From Undibacterium_A arcticum (GTDB taxonomy: Bacteria; Pseudomonadota; Gammaproteobacteria; Burkholderiales; Burkholderiaceae_D), in NCBI RefSeq assembly GCF_042660705.1, contig NZ_JBHSUQ010000001.1: a DNA stretch of 64,000 nucleotides. The stretch is one strand, 5' to 3'. Positions 18,495 through 27,800 of this stretch are shown piece by piece. Position 1 is the first letter of the stretch, and every line of letters starts with the position of its first letter. A program made the translations under genes and the position numbers. Under the pieces are notes generated by a model. That model had not been told where the DNA came from. It saw only the letters and a list, made by a program, of their open reading frames with translations, and ran no database searches.

Positions 18495-19499
18495 ATGAAA
18501 TTGAAGTCCTTGCTGCTCGCGTTGTCGGTGTCGGCCCTGGTCAGCGGTCATGCGCTGGCCCAGGCACCGATCGTGATCAAATTCAGCCACGTGGTGGCCA
18601 ACGACACGCCCAAGGGCAAGGCCGCCGAGCGCTTCAAGGAACTCGCCGAAAAAGTCACCAAGGGTCGGGTCAAGGTCGAGCTGTACCCGAACAGCCAGCT
18701 GTACAAGGACAAGGAAGAACTGGAGGCGCTGCAGCTCGGCGCGGTGCAGATGCTGGCACCGTCGCTGGCCAAGTTCGGCCCGCTCGGGGTCAAGGAATTC
18801 GAGGTGTTCGACCTGCCCTATATTTTCCCGGCCAAGGACGTGCTGTACCGCGTGACCGAAGGCCCGATCGGCAAGGACCTGCTGAAGAAGCTGGAGCCGA
18901 AAGGCATTATCGGCCTGGGCTACTGGGACAATGGCTTCAAGGTGATGTCGGCCAACAAGCCATTGCATACGCCGGCCGATTTCAAGGGCCTGAAGATGCG
19001 CATCCAGTCGTCCAAGGTACTCGACGCGCAGATGCGGGCGCTGGGCGCCAACCCGCAGGTGCTGGCGTTCTCCGAGGTATACCAGGCGCTGCAGACCGGG
19101 GTGGTGGACGGCACCGAGAATCCGCCGTCCAACTTGTACACCCAGAAAATGCATGAGGTACAAAAGCATGTGACCGTGTCCAATCACGGCTATCTCGGCT
19201 ATGCGGTGATCGTCAACAAGAAGTTCTGGGACGGTCTGCCGGCCGACATCCGCACCGCGCTCGACGGCGCGATGAAAGACGCGACCAAGTATGCCAATGC
19301 CATCGCGCAGCAGGAAAACGACGCGGCAATGGAAGCGGTCAGAAAATCCGGCAAATCGACCATCTATGTGCTCAACGACAAGGAAAAGGCCGAGTGGCGC
19401 AGGACCTTGCTGCCGGTGCAAAAACAGATGGAAGGCCGGATCGGCAAGGATCTGATTGCGTCGATCAACAAGGAAGCGGTCGCGCTGGGTTACAAGTAG
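18495..19499 (+). CDS. dctP: TRAP transporter substrate-binding protein DctP
   Basis: This 334-aa periplasmic binding protein captures C4-dicarboxylates or similar acids for the DctQM permease. It has a Sec signal (MKLKSLLLALSVSALVSGHALA) and family segments IKFSHVVANDTPKGKAA near the N-terminus, AGFKVMSAN-like NGFKVMSANKPLHTP, and LRMRIQ-equivalent LKMRIQSSKV. The arginine in that last segment is the usual carboxylate ligand. The start follows AAGGAGG by 8 nt. The downstream dctQ is separated by a 764-bp gap filled with repeats, unusually long for this operon. Confidence 0.94.
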   Translation: MKLKSLLLALSVSALVSGHALAQAPIVIKFSHVVANDTPKGKAAERFKELAEKVTKGRVKVELYPNSQLYKDKEELEALQLGAVQMLAPSLAKFGPLGVKEFEVFDLPYIFPAKDVLYRVTEGPIGKDLLKKLEPKGIIGLGYWDNGFKVMSANKPLHTPADFKGLKMRIQSSKVLDAQMRALGANPQVLAFSEVYQALQTGVVDGTENPPSNLYTQKMHEVQKHVTVSNHGYLGYAVIVNKKFWDGLPADIRTALDGAMKDATKYANAIAQQENDAAMEAVRKSGKSTIYVLNDKEKAEWRRTLLPVQKQMEGRIGKDLIASINKEAVALGYK

Positions 19500-19544
19500 A
19501 CGAAGGGCTAGCGCCGACCAATCATTGATGACCATCGCCGACTG

Positions 19545-20228
19545 TTGGCACTTCCTCCCCTTCAAGGGGGAGGGCGGGGTGGGGATGGGTGTCAACGGTG
19601 CTGCTCACAACCCATCCCCATCCCAACCTTCCCCTTGAAGGGGAAGGAGCCGCCTTGCGAACGCCGTAAGCAAGGGAGGGCCGGGGTGGGGATGGGGCAT
19701 CCGAGTCAAGGTCAGCTCCATTTTCACCCTCCCTTTCAAGGGGAGGGCCGGGGTGGGGATGGGGCATCCGAGTCAAGCTCAGCTCCATTTTCACCCTCCC
19801 TTTCAAGGGGAGGGCCGGGGTGGGGATGGGGCATCCGAGTCAAGCTCAGCTCCATTTTCACCCTCCCTTTCAAGGGGAGGGCCGGGGTGGGGATGGGGCA
19901 TCCGAGTCAAGCTCAGCTCCATTTTCACCCTCCCTTTCAAGGGGAGGGCCGGGGTGGGGATGGGGCATCCGAGTCAAGCTCAGCTCCATTTTCACCCTCC
20001 CTTTCAAGGGGAGGGCCGGGGTGGGGATGGGGCATCCGAGTCAAGCTCAGCTCCATTTTCACCCTCCCTTTCAAGGGGAGGGCCGGGGTGGGGATGGGGC
20101 ATCCGAGTCAAGCTCAGCTCCATTTTCACCCTCCCTTTCAAGGGGAGGGCCGGGGTGGGGATGGGTTGTCAACGGTGCGGCTCATAACCCATCCCCATCC
20201 CAACCTTCCCCTTGAAGGGGAAGGAGCT
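19545..20228. repeat. Composite REP-like repeat block with seven 67-bp tandem units
   Basis: Seven tandem units of exactly 67 bp run from 19698 to 20166. Each contains the palindrome CCCTCCCtttcaagGGGAGGG plus CCGGGGTGGGGATGGGG. Units 2-7 appear identical and unit 1 differs at one base (AAGGTCAG for AAGCTCAG). The array is bracketed by longer flanking copies (19545-19660 and 20160-20228) sharing GTCAACGGTGC and CCCATCCCCATCCCAACC. Because 67 is not a multiple of three, open frames crossing it are artefacts. Its place inside the dctP-dctQ gap suggests differential expression through hairpins. Confidence 0.9.
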
Positions 20229-20263
20229 CCCGGTAAGCAAAGAATCGGCTATCGAAAGTGTCC

Positions 20264-20875
20264 ATGAAATTCCTCGACCACCTCGAAGAATGGCTGATCG
20301 CATCGCTGATGGCAGCTGCGACGGTCGTGATCTTCATCACGGTACTGCACCGCTTTGGGTCTGGCCTGCCGATTCCGGTGGTGCAGGATGCGCTGATCAA
20401 GCTCAACACCAGCTGGGCGCAGGAATTGTGCATTTATATGTTCGTCTGGATGGCGAAGTTCGGCGCGGCTTACGGCGTGCGCACCGGCATCCACGTCGGC
20501 GTCGACGTGCTGATCAACCAGCTGGATCAGCGCTGGCGCAATAAATTCATCATATTCGGCCTGCTGGCCGGCGCCGCATTTACCGGCATCGTCGGCAGCC
20601 TCGGCGCCAAGTTTGTGTGGGAGATGGGCCACACCGATCAAACCTCGGCCGACATGGAAGTGCCGATGTGGATCGTATATCTGGCGGTGCCGCTCGGCTC
20701 CTACCTGATGTCGTTCCGTTTCCTGCAGGTGACCTGGCAGTTCCTGACAACCGGGGTGTTGCCGAAACACGACCATGCGCATGTCGAGGGGCTGGAGCAT
20801 GAGTTGGCGCATGAGTTGGCGCCCGCGTCGGTGCAGGGCAGCGGTTCCGGCTCTGGCACAGGGACCAAGCGATGA
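20264..20875 (+). CDS. dctQ: TRAP transporter small permease DctQ
   Basis: This ~203-aa four-helix membrane protein is the small subunit of a TRAP permease. The segment FVWMAKFGAAYGVRTGIHVG is characteristic of DctQ, and SWAQELCIYMFVW contains the conserved E in the second helix. The C-terminal tail is low-complexity (HAHVEGLEHELAHELAP then Gly/Ser). Its stop overlaps the dctM start as ATGA. The ATG at 20264 was preferred to GTG 20258. It must be expressed through or downstream of the repeat block at 19545-20228. Confidence 0.9.
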   Translation: MKFLDHLEEWLIASLMAAATVVIFITVLHRFGSGLPIPVVQDALIKLNTSWAQELCIYMFVWMAKFGAAYGVRTGIHVGVDVLINQLDQRWRNKFIIFGLLAGAAFTGIVGSLGAKFVWEMGHTDQTSADMEVPMWIVYLAVPLGSYLMSFRFLQVTWQFLTTGVLPKHDHAHVEGLEHELAHELAPASVQGSGSGSGTGTKR

Positions 20876-22150
20876 ATGCCTTGATCATCTTCGTACTCTT
20901 GTTCGCGCTGATGCTGACCGGCATGCCGATCTCGATTTCGCTCGGCCTGACCGTGCTGACCTTCCTGTTTACGATGACGACGGTGCCAATTGAATCGGTC
21001 GCGCTGAAATTATTCACCGGCATCGAGAGGTTCGAGATCATGGCGATCCCGTTCTTCATCCTGGCCGGCAATTTCCTGACGCACGGCGGCGTGGCGCGCC
21101 GCATGATCAACTTCGCCACGGCGATGGTCGGCCATTGGCACGGCGGGCTCGCACTGGCCGGCGTGATGGCGTGCGCACTGTTTGCCGCAGTGTCGGGTTC
21201 GTCGCCGGCGACGGTGGTGGCGATCGGCTCGATCATCCTGCCGGCGATGGTCAGGCAGGGCTTTCCAAAGCGATTCGGCGCCGGTGTGATTACCACGTCG
21301 GGCGCGCTCGGCATCCTGATTCCGCCGTCGATCGTGATGGTGATGTATTCGGTCTCGACCAATACGTCGGTCGGTGCGCTGTTCATGGCCGGCGTGATTC
21401 CCGGCCTGCTGCTGGCGACACTGCTCGGCCTGACCACCTGGTTCCTGGCGCGCAAGAATAACTACCCGCGCCTGCCGAAAGCGAGCTGGGCGATGCGCTG
21501 GCGCACTTTCAAGGACAGTATCTGGGGCCTGTTGCTGATCATCGTGGTGATGGGCGGTATTTACAGCGGCGTGTTCACCCCGACCGAGGCGGCGGCGATG
21601 GCGGCGGTGTACGCGTTTCGTCGCGGTCTTTGTCTACAAGGACATGGGGTTGAAGAAGGTGCCGAAGGTGCTGCTGGACTCGGCTGCGATGTCGGCAATG
21701 TTGCTGTACATCATTACCAACGCGGTGCTGTTTTCGTTCTTGCTGACCAGCGAAAACATTCCACAGGTGATGGCCGAATGGATCACCAACAAGGGCTTGG
21801 GCGTGGTGCCGTTCCTGCTGGTCGTCAACGTGTTGCTGTTGTTGGCCGGCAATGTGATGGAGCCCTCATCGATCGTGCTGATCATGGCGCCGATCCTGTT
21901 TCCGGTCGCGATGAAGCTGGGCATCGACCCGATCCATTTCGGTATCTTGATTGTGGTCAACATGGAAGTCGGCCTGTGCCATCCGCCGGTCGGTCTCAAT
22001 CTGTATGTGGCGTCCGGCATCACCAAGATGGGCATTACCGAGCTGACCATGGCCGTGATGCCGTGGCTGCTGACCATGCTGGCATTCCTGGCATTGATCA
22101 CCTATGTGCCGCAGATTTCCTTGTGGTTACCGAACCTGGTCTATCGATAG
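20872..22150 (+). CDS. dctM: TRAP transporter large permease DctM (frame interrupted near 21617)
   Basis: The ~426-aa protein is the ion-coupled 12-helix permease of the TRAP system. Signatures include AIPFFILAGNFLTHGG, AAVSGSSPATVVAIGS, ITTSGALGILIPPSI and the closing GLCHPPVGLNLYV. The frame breaks at TTT 21616-21618: AAAMAAVYAF should run on into VAVFVYKDMGLKK, which is encoded one base over. Removing one base or adding two restores a normal protein. It is coupled to dctQ by ATGA. Substrate is inferred from the dctSR neighbours. Confidence 0.92.
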
Positions 22151-22284
22151 TATTCGCAAATTTACAACAGTTTTGCGACTGTGCGAAAGTTGTTGAATTA
22201 GGCAGATGCGCGGTATCCTTGCGGCCATTCTGAATGCTTTGCACGGGTCCAGACACGGCACAAAAGAGGGTGGTGGGCATAAAA

Positions 22285-22298
22285 CGGTATCGATACCG
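22285..22298. promoter_or_regulatory. 14-bp perfect palindrome upstream of ogt
   Basis: CGGTATCGATACCG is perfectly symmetric and precedes an unexplained leader of about 100 nt that ends in the hairpin at 22394. The 22151-22439 interval has no protein gene that can be supported. It may hold the promoter/operator of ogt-xerD or of a small RNA. Confidence 0.3.
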
Positions 22299-22393
22299 AG
22301 CTAGTTCGAGGAGACAGGTATTCACATGATGCGGTTAGGGCAAGGCGCTGTAAACCTTGTCAATAAACGGCCGGGAATACTCAAGATGGTTTT

Positions 22394-22424
22394 AAAGGCG
22401 CATCGCAAGATGCGCCTTTTTTGT
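22394..22424 (+). terminator. Intrinsic terminator or attenuator just before ogt
   Basis: AAAGGCGCAT (22394-22403) pairs with ATGCGCCTTT (22410-22419) around CGCAAG, followed by a T run. It is only 16 nt from the ogt ATG. It can end dctM transcription, but it also leaves no room for a separate ogt promoter, so it may act as an attenuator. Confidence 0.75.
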
Positions 22425-22439
22425 TTTATGCTTCGAGCT

Positions 22440-22937
22440 ATGAAGAACAGTCAAGCCACGGAATTCTTTTCCTCCATCGTCGAGGCGCCGTTTGGTGCCA
22501 TCGGCATCCGCACCGAAGCCGGCGTGCTGCGCGAGCTGGTGTACCTGCCATCGACCTTTGATGAGAAATCGCCGACCGACCAATTGGCGGAAGTTGCCGC
22601 AAGGCAAATCGAGCGCTATCTGGTCGAACCCGATTTTTGTTTCGACCTGCCACTGGCCGAAGTCGGCACCGCATTCCAGCACAAGGTGTGGGCCGCGATC
22701 GCATCGATTCCGCGTGGCGAGGTGCGCACTTATGGCCAGGTCGCCAAGCACATCCAGTCGGCGCCGCGTGCCGTTGGGCAGGCCTGCGGCGCGAACTGGT
22801 TTCCGCTCGTGATCCCGTGTCATCGGGTGACCGCGTCGGGCGGGCTGGGCGGCTTTTCGCACCACGACGATGAGACCGGCTTCCATCTTGGCGTCAAGCG
22901 CTGGCTGCTGGGCCATGAAGGCGTCGAGGGTTATTGA
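22440..22937 (+). CDS. ogt: Methylated-DNA--protein-cysteine S-methyltransferase
   Basis: This 165-aa suicide enzyme removes alkyl groups from O6-guanine in DNA. The active-site motif is IPCHRVTASGGLGGF with the acceptor Cys; the preceding GEVRTYGQVAKHI and AVGQACGANWFPLV are the helix-turn-helix and Asn hinge regions. An N-terminal RNase H-like half (FFSSIVEAPFGAIGIRTE) is present, as in Ogt. The start ATG 22440 was chosen on homology. Its TGA overlaps the xerD ATG as TGATG, indicating coupling. An intrinsic hairpin immediately upstream suggests regulated read-through. Confidence 0.93.
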   Translation: MKNSQATEFFSSIVEAPFGAIGIRTEAGVLRELVYLPSTFDEKSPTDQLAEVAARQIERYLVEPDFCFDLPLAEVGTAFQHKVWAAIASIPRGEVRTYGQVAKHIQSAPRAVGQACGANWFPLVIPCHRVTASGGLGGFSHHDDETGFHLGVKRWLLGHEGVEGY

Positions 22938-23893
22938 TGACAGGGGCTCTGACGGTTGCTGATCAGGCGGCGATCGACGATTTTTGCGAAACCTTGTGGC
23001 TGGAAGACGGCCTCGCCAAAAATTCGCTCGACGCCTACCGCCGCGACATGCGGCTGTGTGCGCTATGGCTGGACCACCAGCGCGGCCACAGTCTCTATCT
23101 GGCCGATGGTGACGATCTGGCGGCCTATATCGCGGCCAAGCATGCCAGCTCCAAGCCGACTTCGGCCAACCGGCGGCTCGCGGTGCTGCGGCGTTTTTAC
23201 CAGATGGCGCTGCGTGAAAACAGGATCAGCGTCGATCCCTGCCTGCACCTCAAAGCCGCCACGCAGCCACTGCGCCATGTGAAAACCATGTCGGAGGCGC
23301 AGGTCGAAGCCCTGCTGGCTGCGCCCGATACCGACACCGCGCTCGGTTTGCGCGACCGCACCATGCTGGAGCTGATGTATGCCAGCGGTCTGCGGGTATC
23401 GGAACTGGTGTTGCTGCAATCGGTCGAAGTCGGTCTGAACGAGGGCGTGCTGCGCGTCACCGGCAAGGGCAGCAAGACGCGGCTGGTGCCGTTCGGCACC
23501 GAGGCGCGCAGCTGGATCGAACGCTACCTGAAAGAAGCGCGGCCGGCGATCCTGGGCGGCCAGATCGACGACGCGCTATTCGTCACCGCGCGCGGCGGAC
23601 CGATGACGCGCCAGATGTTCTGGATACTGATTAAAAAATACAAACTGGCCGCCGCGATCGAGACCCCGCTGTCACCGCATACGTTGCGGCACGCATTCGC
23701 TACCCACTTGCTGAATCACGGCGCCGATCTGCGGGTGGTGCAGCTGCTACTGGGCCACTCCGATATTTCGACCACACAAATCTATACGCACGTCGCCCGT
23801 GAACGGCTGAAGAAATTGCACGCCGACCATCATCCGCGCGGCGGCGGCGCGGCCGATGCCCTTGGCGGCAGCAGTAGCAAGGCCGGCGAGTGA
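22937..23893 (+). CDS. xerD: Site-specific tyrosine recombinase XerD
   Basis: With XerC this cytoplasmic recombinase resolves chromosome dimers at dif during division. The 318-aa protein has an N-terminal SAM-like core-binding domain (AIDDFCETLWLEDGLAKNSL) and the catalytic domain with Arg in LMYASGLRVSELV, Lys in GKGSKTRLVPFG, HTLRHAFATHLLNHG (H-x-x-R) and the Tyr nucleophile in TTQIYTHVARERL. The length and spacing match housekeeping XerD rather than a phage integrase. It is coupled to ogt and followed 50 bp later by a hairpin-rich element. Confidence 0.95.
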   Translation: MTGALTVADQAAIDDFCETLWLEDGLAKNSLDAYRRDMRLCALWLDHQRGHSLYLADGDDLAAYIAAKHASSKPTSANRRLAVLRRFYQMALRENRISVDPCLHLKAATQPLRHVKTMSEAQVEALLAAPDTDTALGLRDRTMLELMYASGLRVSELVLLQSVEVGLNEGVLRVTGKGSKTRLVPFGTEARSWIERYLKEARPAILGGQIDDALFVTARGGPMTRQMFWILIKKYKLAAAIETPLSPHTLRHAFATHLLNHGADLRVVQLLLGHSDISTTQIYTHVARERLKKLHADHHPRGGGAADALGGSSSKAGE

Positions 23894-23942
23894 GCGATAT
23901 GAGCGATAATGAGGACACTTCGCTGCGTTACTGCGACACACT

Positions 23943-24208
23943 AGGGCGTGTTGACCTTTAATTTGGGCGATGCGTTCAAGCCAAACGCGCGCTGGCAAGG
24001 CGTGCGGTGCGGCTAAGGCTGGTGCCTTAGCAAGACGCGCAACGCAGTCCAGCGCGCGTTTTGGCTTGAACCCGGAGGGAACGGGTCTAAACAGGCGCAT
24101 GGCGTTGTTGCAGCCCGCTTACAGTGCTCGCACTGCGGCGCGTGCTGCGCCTAGCCCTGCACTTGTTTAGACTCGTTCGCACACTCAAATTAAAGGTCAA
24201 CACGCCCT
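23943..24208. mobile_element. 266-bp MITE-like element with 22-bp perfect terminal inverted repeats
   Basis: The ends, AGGGCGTGTTGACCTTTAAT plus TT (23943-23964) and its exact complement (24187-24208), are perfect inverted repeats. Inside are GTTCAAGCC...CGCGCTGG (23974-23995) pairing with 24049-24071, a hairpin GCTAAGGC-TGGT-GCCTTAGC (24012-24031), and AACGGGTCTAAACA (24080-24093) pairing with 24164-24177. There is no transposase or plausible protein. No clear target duplication is visible. The nested folding suggests a non-autonomous transposon or a mobile structured-RNA element. Confidence 0.75.
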
Positions 24209-24231
24209 CGTATTACTGAAAGGAATGCAAA

Positions 24232-24393
24232 TTGGCCAAAACAAATTTTCAATATGAAAAACGCCAGAAGGAACTGGAAAAGAAACGCAAGACTGAAGAA
24301 AAATTAAAACGCAAGCAAGAACGGCAGAATGCGCCGGCCGACGAAAATCCGGAACCGGCAGCGCCGGCGGTGGAACCGCCCGACGCGGCGTAA
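24232..24393 (+). CDS. Small Lys/Glu-rich conserved-type protein
   Basis: A TTG start preceded by AAAGGA gives a 53-aa product opening AKTNFQYEKRQKELEKKRK and continuing with charged heptad-like residues, then an acidic Pro/Ala tail (ENPEPAAPAVEPP). The first half is predicted helical or coiled coil and strongly basic. Similar short proteins are, from general knowledge, common hypotheticals in Burkholderiales; the function is unknown. Codon use fits the genome. It lies directly after the 266-bp element, whose insertion may have displaced its original promoter. Confidence 0.65.
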   Translation: MAKTNFQYEKRQKELEKKRKTEEKLKRKQERQNAPADENPEPAAPAVEPPDAA

Positions 24394-24674
24394 AATTTCA
24401 ATGCGGCAACATCTCGCCGCACATCGAATGAGCCGGTCCCAGCACCGCCATGCCACGGCGGTTCTACCTCCGGCAGACGGATTCTGGCGGGTATGAGTTT
24501 GATGCATGCCTCAGTTACCATGTTCGATGCTTGCTGGCCCCGCATCGACCTGCCGTCAGTACTGTCACTGCAATAAAGCATCCATCAGTCTGTCCCAGTG
24601 TTTGCTGTACTTGGGAGAAGGCCGCCACATGGAAATGTCCAGACTGAATCACACGGCCGCGCAATCCCGACAAC

Positions 24675-24791
24675 CTGTTCGATCGGTTTGCCTGTTCCCC
24701 GTTCCTGCTGCAGCCACCGCGCCTGATGTCATGGTCGCAGGCGGCGAAGCTGGCCGATCACGGCCTGTACATCGCCAAGCGCGGCGGCCAA
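24675..24791 (+). pseudogene. Remnant of a GGDEF-domain C-terminus
   Basis: In this frame the DNA reads SPFLLQPPRLMSWSQAAKLA followed by DHGLYIAKRGG. This matches the end of diguanylate cyclase GGDEF domains, which close with a W-x-Q-x(3)-LAD-x-ALY-x-AK pattern. No GGDEF catalytic motif or start lies upstream, and the remaining 24394-24674 stretch shows no coherent reading frame. It is best read as the tail of a decayed cyclase gene, followed at once by a strong terminator that may have belonged to it. Confidence 0.55.
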
Positions 24792-24794
24792 TAC

Positions 24795-24837
24795 AAAACC
24801 GGGGGCGCCCATCATCGGCGCCCCCGGTTTTATTTTT
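24795..24837 (+). terminator. Strong intrinsic terminator
   Basis: AAAACCGGGGGCGCC (24795-24809) pairs perfectly with 24817-24831 around a 7-nt loop, followed by TTTTATTTTTT. The 15-bp GC-rich stem is among the strongest in the window. On the plus strand it ends the GGDEF remnant; on the minus strand it could also close the RND efflux operon. Confidence 0.85.
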
Positions 24838-24886
24838 TCGGTGATCGGAATTGGTCGCGGATTGGTCGCGAATTGGTCCCTGTTAA

Positions 24887-27800
24887 TCAGGCTTCCGCAG
24901 CAGCCGTCGTCACCGCCGCCACCTCGTCGTGGGTATGCGGATGCGCGCCCTTCAGGTAACGCAGCACCCGCTTGCCGAAGCTGTCCAGATACGAGTACGC
25001 TACCGGCACCACCACCAGCGTCAGCACGGTCGAGGTGATGATGCCGCCGATCACCGCGCGTCCCATCGGCGCCTGCTGCTCGCCGCCATCGCCCAGACCG
25101 AGCGCCATCGGCAACATCCCGAAAATCATCGCCAGCGTGGTCATCAGAATCGGCCGCAGGCGTACCTGTCCGGCAGTCAGGATCGCATCGTGCTGCGATT
25201 GGCCTTCGCGCTGCGCATGGTTGGTGAAATCGACCAGCAGGATTGCATTCTTGGTCACCAGGCCCATCAGCATGATGAAGCCGATCACCGAGAAGATGTT
25301 CAGCGTGCTGCCGGTAATCAGCAGCGCCAGCAGCACGCCGATCAGCGAGAACGGCAGCGACACCATGATCGCGATCGGCTGCAGGAAGCTGCCGAACTGT
25401 GAGGCCAGCACCAGGTAGATGAAGATCACCGCGATCCCCAGCGCCATCATGGCGCCGGCCATGGTTTCCTGCATCTGCTGGGCACTGCCGGCCACGTCGA
25501 AGCGCACACCGGCCGGCAGCTCGATCGATTTGATGGCTTTCTGCACATCGCTGTCGACGTCGCCGTTCGGGCGGCCTTCGACCCCGGCGTAGACCGCCAC
25601 GCGGCGTTGCAGCGCCTGGCGTTTCAGCACTTGCGGGCTGGACGACGGCACGAACTCGACCACCTGGCGCAGCGGGATCATGATCGGCTTGCCGTCTGCG
25701 CCGATCTTGCTGGAGGCCAGCGACAGGTCGGCCAGGTCGGCGATCTTCTGCCGGCCGGACTTGGGCAGCTGCACATTGACGTCGTAGTTCTGGCCGTCGC
25801 CCGCCAGCCAGTGACTGACCGTGTCGCCCGCCACAAACGGACGCAGCGCGCTGCCGATCTGCTGCACCGACAGGCCCAGGTCGCTGGCCAGTTCGTTGTT
25901 GATCTTGATCGTGGTCGACGGATTGGCGCCTTCCTGGCTGTATTCCAGGTCGACCACGCCCTTGATGTTGCGCATCTTGTCCATCAGGCGATGGGCCACG
26001 TCGTCCAGCTTGCCTTCGTCGGTGCCCAGGATCGCGATGAAGATCGGTTTCTGGCCGACCGACAGGGTGATGCCGGCGATCGGTTGCAGGCGCTCGCGGA
26101 TCAGCTTTTCCAGCTCCTTCTGCGAGTGGCGCTTCTTCACCTTGACGTCGGTCAGTTTGAGGTCGACGCGCGCGGTGTTGCGGCCGTCCTGGGTGCCGAC
26201 CACGGCCAGCAGGCTTTCGATTTCAGGGAAGCCCTTCAGCGCGTCCTCGATCTGGTGCACCTTGATGTCGGTGTATTCCAGGCTGGAGCCGACTGGCGTC
26301 TTGAAGCGCAGGTTGATCCAGCCCTGGTCGGTTTCCGGGAACATCTCGCCGCCTATCAGCGGCACCAGCATGATGCTGCCGACGAACAGCGCGAGCGCCG
26401 TAGTCAGGGTCAGCTTGCGCCAGCGCAACGCCACGCCCAGCACCTTGCCGTACACCAGGTGCAGCTGGTCGATGCGGTGTTCGATCCAAGCCATGAAGCG
26501 GCCCAGCCAAGGCGCATACTTGAAGCGGTCCTTGACCGGATCGCGCCACACCGACGACAGCATCGGGTCGAGCGTGAAGCTGACGAACAGCGACACCAGC
26601 ACCGCTACTGCCACGGTAATTCCGAACTGCAGGAAGAAGCGGCCGATGATGCCCTTCATGAAGGCCACCGGCACGAACACGGCAACGATTGCGAAGGTGG
26701 TGGCCATCACGGCCAGGCCGATTTCATTGGTGCCGTCGTTGGCCGCCTTCAGGTGGTTCTTGCCCATGCCGAGGTGGCGTACGATGTTCTCGCGCACCAC
26801 GATGGCGTCGTCGACCAGCAGGCCGATGCACAGCGACAGCGCCATCAGGGTCAGGAAATTCAAGGTGAAGCCGAAGGCCTTCATCGCGATGAAGCTGGCC
26901 ATCACCGAGATTGGCAGGGTCAGGCCGGTGATGATGGTGCTGCGCCAGGAGTGCAGGAACAAGAACACGATCACCATGGTCAGGATCGCGCCTTCCACAA
27001 TGGTTTCCTTGACGTTGTTGAGCTGGCTCTGCACCCGTTCCGATTCGTCGTTCATCAGGCGCAGCTTGATGTCGGACGGCAGCGATTTCTGTAGCTCGGC
27101 GACGACGCGCTGGATGCCGGTGCCCACTTCGACCACGTTGGCGTCCTGCACCTTGGTGATTTCGATCGAGATCGCGCGTTCGCCGTTCAGGCGCGAGATC
27201 GACAGCTCTTCCTGCTCGCCATCGACCACCTTGGCCACCTGTTCCAGGTAGACCGGGCCGTTGGCGCGGCGCGCCACGATGATCTTGTTGAATTCACGCG
27301 CATCCTTCATCTTGCCCTCGACCCGCACCAGCTGCTCGGCGGCGCCGAAGCTGATGCTGCCGGCCGGCAGATTGGTGTTGGCGGCCTGGATCGCGCGGAT
27401 CACTTCATCGACGCCGATGCCCTGGGCCGTCATGTCGTTCGGCTTCAGGCTGATCAGGATCTGGCGCGCGGTGGTGCCGCTCAGCTTGACCTGGCCGACC
27501 CCGGCCACGCTCTGGAAGCGCTTGGTGATGGTCTGCTCGGTCATGGTCGACAGCTCGCGCAGCGTATGGTGGCTGGCGGTCAGGCTCAGCTGCGCAATCG
27601 CGCGCTCATTGTCGCCTTCGGCGCGCGCGATGAACGGATCCTTGGCTTCTTTCGGGAAGCGCGGACGCACCAGCGCCACCTTGTCGCGCAGATCCTGCAT
27701 CGCCTTGTCCATATTGGTGGATAGTTCGAATTCCAGATAGACCCCGGCCCGGCCTTCCCACGAGTTGGCGCGGATGGTCTTGATGCCGCTGACGGTGTTG

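Noticed and set aside
19698..20166. The array as a CRISPR
   Set aside because: Units are contiguous and nearly identical with no unique spacers, and there are no cas genes.
19545..20267. Open frames across the 67-bp array, read as a repeat protein
   Set aside because: The unit is not a multiple of three, so the frame cycles through all phases, both strands are open, and there is no ribosome site. It is non-coding repeat DNA.
22937..24208. xerD plus the adjacent element as an integrative element
   Set aside because: XerD has the length, motifs and ogt coupling of the housekeeping recombinase; no attachment-site duplication or cargo is present.
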